Shown in pieces: positions 62,577 through 64,000 of a DNA stretch of 64,000 nucleotides. Location of the stretch: the NCBI GenBank assembly GCA_002728755.1, contig PBVT01000047.1, positions 232,509-296,508 of the forward strand. The letters are read 5' to 3'. The notes beneath the pieces are model-generated. The model saw only the letters and a list, made by a program, of their open reading frames with translations. It had not been told where the DNA came from and did no database searches. Positions within the stretch are counted from its first letter, which is position 1. Every line of letters begins with the position of its first letter. The stretch comes from Myxococcales bacterium. Lineage in GTDB: Bacteria; Myxococcota_A; UBA9042; UBA3505. The position numbers and the translations under genes were made by a program.

Positions 62577-64000
62577 GCAGGTCCTCCATCAAACGCGGCC
62601 CTATCGCCTGGATGGCCAAGAACAGTGTGGCGGCCAATCTCTTGATGCTCGTGCTGGTTGTGGGGGGGCTTGCCGTCGGTATGGGAGTGAAGCAAGAGGT
62701 CTTCCCCGAATTCGATATGAACTTCATTACGATCACCGTGCCCTACCCGGGTGCGAGTCCGGAAGAGGTGGAGAATGGCATCATCCTGGCCATCGAAGAG
62801 AGTGTACAAAGCGTAGACGGTATTAAACGAATACGAAGTATCGCTGGTGAAAGTGCAGGTTCAGTGATCGTCGAGCTCCTCGCCCGAGCCAACCCCAATA
62901 AGGCCGTCGCAGATATTAAGAACGCTGTCGACCGAATCACCTCCTTTCCCAGGGAAGCGGAACGACCGGAAGTCAATCTCTTAACCACACGACGAGAGGT
63001 GATCTCCATTGTCATCTACGGAGACACCGATCTGCGCAACCTTCACGCAATTGCAGAGCAAGCACGCTATGAGCTTCTGGGTAAAGACGATATTACCTAT
63101 GTCGAAGTCGATGGTGTCCCGCCTCTGGAGATCAGCGTCGAGGTACCGCAACATACCCTCCGATCGTACGGTCTTAGTCTACCAGGGATCGCCGCGGAGA
63201 TCGGTCGAACATCACTGGAATTACCCTCCGGCGGGGTGAAAACAGACACTGGAGAGATCCTGTTACGTCTCGTGGAACGACGGGAACGAGGTGCGGACTT
63301 CGAAGAGATCCATCTTCTTACCGCCGAAGACGGGAACACCGTCCGCCTCGGCGACATCGCACAGATACAGGATGGATTTGCAGAAACGTTCGAAGAGGCC
63401 CATTTCAACGGAAAGCAAAGTGTTCTGGTGAAAGTATTCCGGACCGGTAGCCAGACTCCCATCGAGGTCGCCGGAGCGGCGAAGTCCTTTGTGGAACAAT
63501 TCCGTTCCAGGCTGCCACCTGGCGTACAGATCGATACCTGGGGCGATTGGTCAGAGCTCTATCGTGATCGCGTCGATCTTCTGATGCGGAACGGAAAGAT
63601 CGGACTCATCCTTGTCCTCATAATCCTTGGCATGTTTCTGGAAGTGCGCCTGGCGTTCTGGGTCACCATGGGTATCCCCATCTCCTTTCTCGGTTCACTC
63701 TTTCTGCTGCCGGCCCTCGATGTCTCGATCAATATGATCTCGCTATTTGCCTTCATCGTAACCCTGGGAATGGTTGTTGATGATGCGATTGTCGTGGGTG
63801 AAAATGTGTTCGAAAACCGTCAGAAGGGCATGTCGTATATGGAAGCCTCCATCAAGGGGGCCAGACAGGTTGCTGTTCCGGTGACGTTCTCGATCCTCAC
63901 GACCATCGCCGCGTTCATGCCGATGTTCTTTGTTCCCGGTATCGGCGGGAAATTATTTCGGGTGATTCCAGCAATTGTTGTCTCTGTTTTGTTGATCTCC
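62573..64000 (+). CDS. RND efflux pump (AcrB/CusA-type), 3' partial
   Basis: The open frame starts at TTG 62573, overlapping the adaptor stop (ttga), and runs to the window end for 476 codons without a stop. The N-terminus AWMAKNSVAANLLMLVLVVG is the first membrane helix; EVFPEFDMNFITITVPYPGA and SPEEVENGI follow, with the porter domain behind. The TM4 motif GMVVDDAIVVGENVFEN with the paired aspartates of the proton relay is at the right place (~res 400). RND pumps export drugs, metals or lipids using the proton gradient; the substrate is not evident. The full protein should be about 1000-1050 aa. Confidence 0.95.
   Translation, partial: MSRSSIKRGPIAWMAKNSVAANLLMLVLVVGGLAVGMGVKQEVFPEFDMNFITITVPYPGASPEEVENGIILAIEESVQSVDGIKRIRSIAGESAGSVIVELLARANPNKAVADIKNAVDRITSFPREAERPEVNLLTTRREVISIVIYGDTDLRNLHAIAEQARYELLGKDDITYVEVDGVPPLEISVEVPQHTLRSYGLSLPGIAAEIGRTSLELPSGGVKTDTGEILLRLVERRERGADFEEIHLLTAEDGNTVRLGDIAQIQDGFAETFEEAHFNGKQSVLVKVFRTGSQTPIEVAGAAKSFVEQFRSRLPPGVQIDTWGDWSELYRDRVDLLMRNGKIGLILVLIILGMFLEVRLAFWVTMGIPISFLGSLFLLPALDVSINMISLFAFIVTLGMVVDDAIVVGENVFENRQKGMSYMEASIKGARQVAVPVTFSILTTIAAFMPMFFVPGIGGKLFRVIPAIVVSVLLIS

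Overview
The window is a gene-dense bacterial chromosome segment with moderate GC (estimated by eye at the mid-50s percent). I saw no tRNA, rRNA, insertion sequence or CRISPR array. The Asp/Cys-rich MopE-like repeats, the FHA and VWA proteins, the PHA-regulator gene beside dnaK, the PH/GRAM-PilZ proteins and the EGF/cytochrome lipoproteins together suggest a Myxococcota / former deltaproteobacterial lineage. That placement is inference; no rRNA is present to confirm it.

Region 1 (1-16768, all plus strand) is an extracellular contractile injection system (eCIS, the Afp/PVC type of phage-tail-like particle). In order it holds a cap/terminator protein (cut by the left edge), sheath 1, tube 1, a small tail-assembly protein, a tiny DUF6760-like protein, sheath 2, tube 2 with a long N-terminal extension, a 975-aa protein of unknown role, a LysM tube-spike adaptor, a VgrG-like spike, a gp25-like wedge, a J-type baseplate protein, a PASTA-plus-tail-protein-I fusion, and a 511-aa tail/fibre-type protein. 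No AAA+ ATPase, PAAR tip or toxin gene is visible. Stable hairpins lie between the major structural genes. Two FHA-domain proteins follow (16912-19164), the second with a VWA-like domain and one membrane segment.

Region 2 (19174-24324) is housekeeping: an exported protein and a PhaR-like regulator (minus), dnaK (plus) and hutH (minus).

Region 3 (24538-30080) holds three paralogous lipoproteins, each with its own promoter-like site. Two carry EGF-like and c-type heme (CxxCH) modules and are followed by the same 26-bp perfect palindrome. The third copy is shorter and has lost these modules.

Region 4 (30256-50784) is the most unusual part. It contains five radical-SAM-type proteins: one B12-binding type, one SPASM-like type, and a minus-strand run of three. 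In two of those three, a pseudo-radical-SAM half without the cluster cysteines is fused to an intact radical-SAM/SPASM half. The third has a non-canonical cysteine spacing. Between them lie two multi-spanning membrane proteins with an N-terminal exported domain, a TPR protein with two related N-terminal modules, a nucleotidyltransferase and a MopE-like Asp/Cys-repeat lipoprotein. No RiPP precursor or other obvious substrate gene was found.

Region 5 (50926-55568, minus) is a ferrous iron uptake operon, feoA-feoB-small Cys-containing membrane protein, followed by a membrane-fused spermidine-synthase-like gene. Region 6 (55784-59248, plus) holds infA and two proteins with PH/GRAM-like repeats, one ending in a PilZ (c-di-GMP) domain. 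Region 7 (59327 to the right edge) is a TetR-regulated tripartite RND efflux operon with overlapping genes; the pump gene is cut by the window end.
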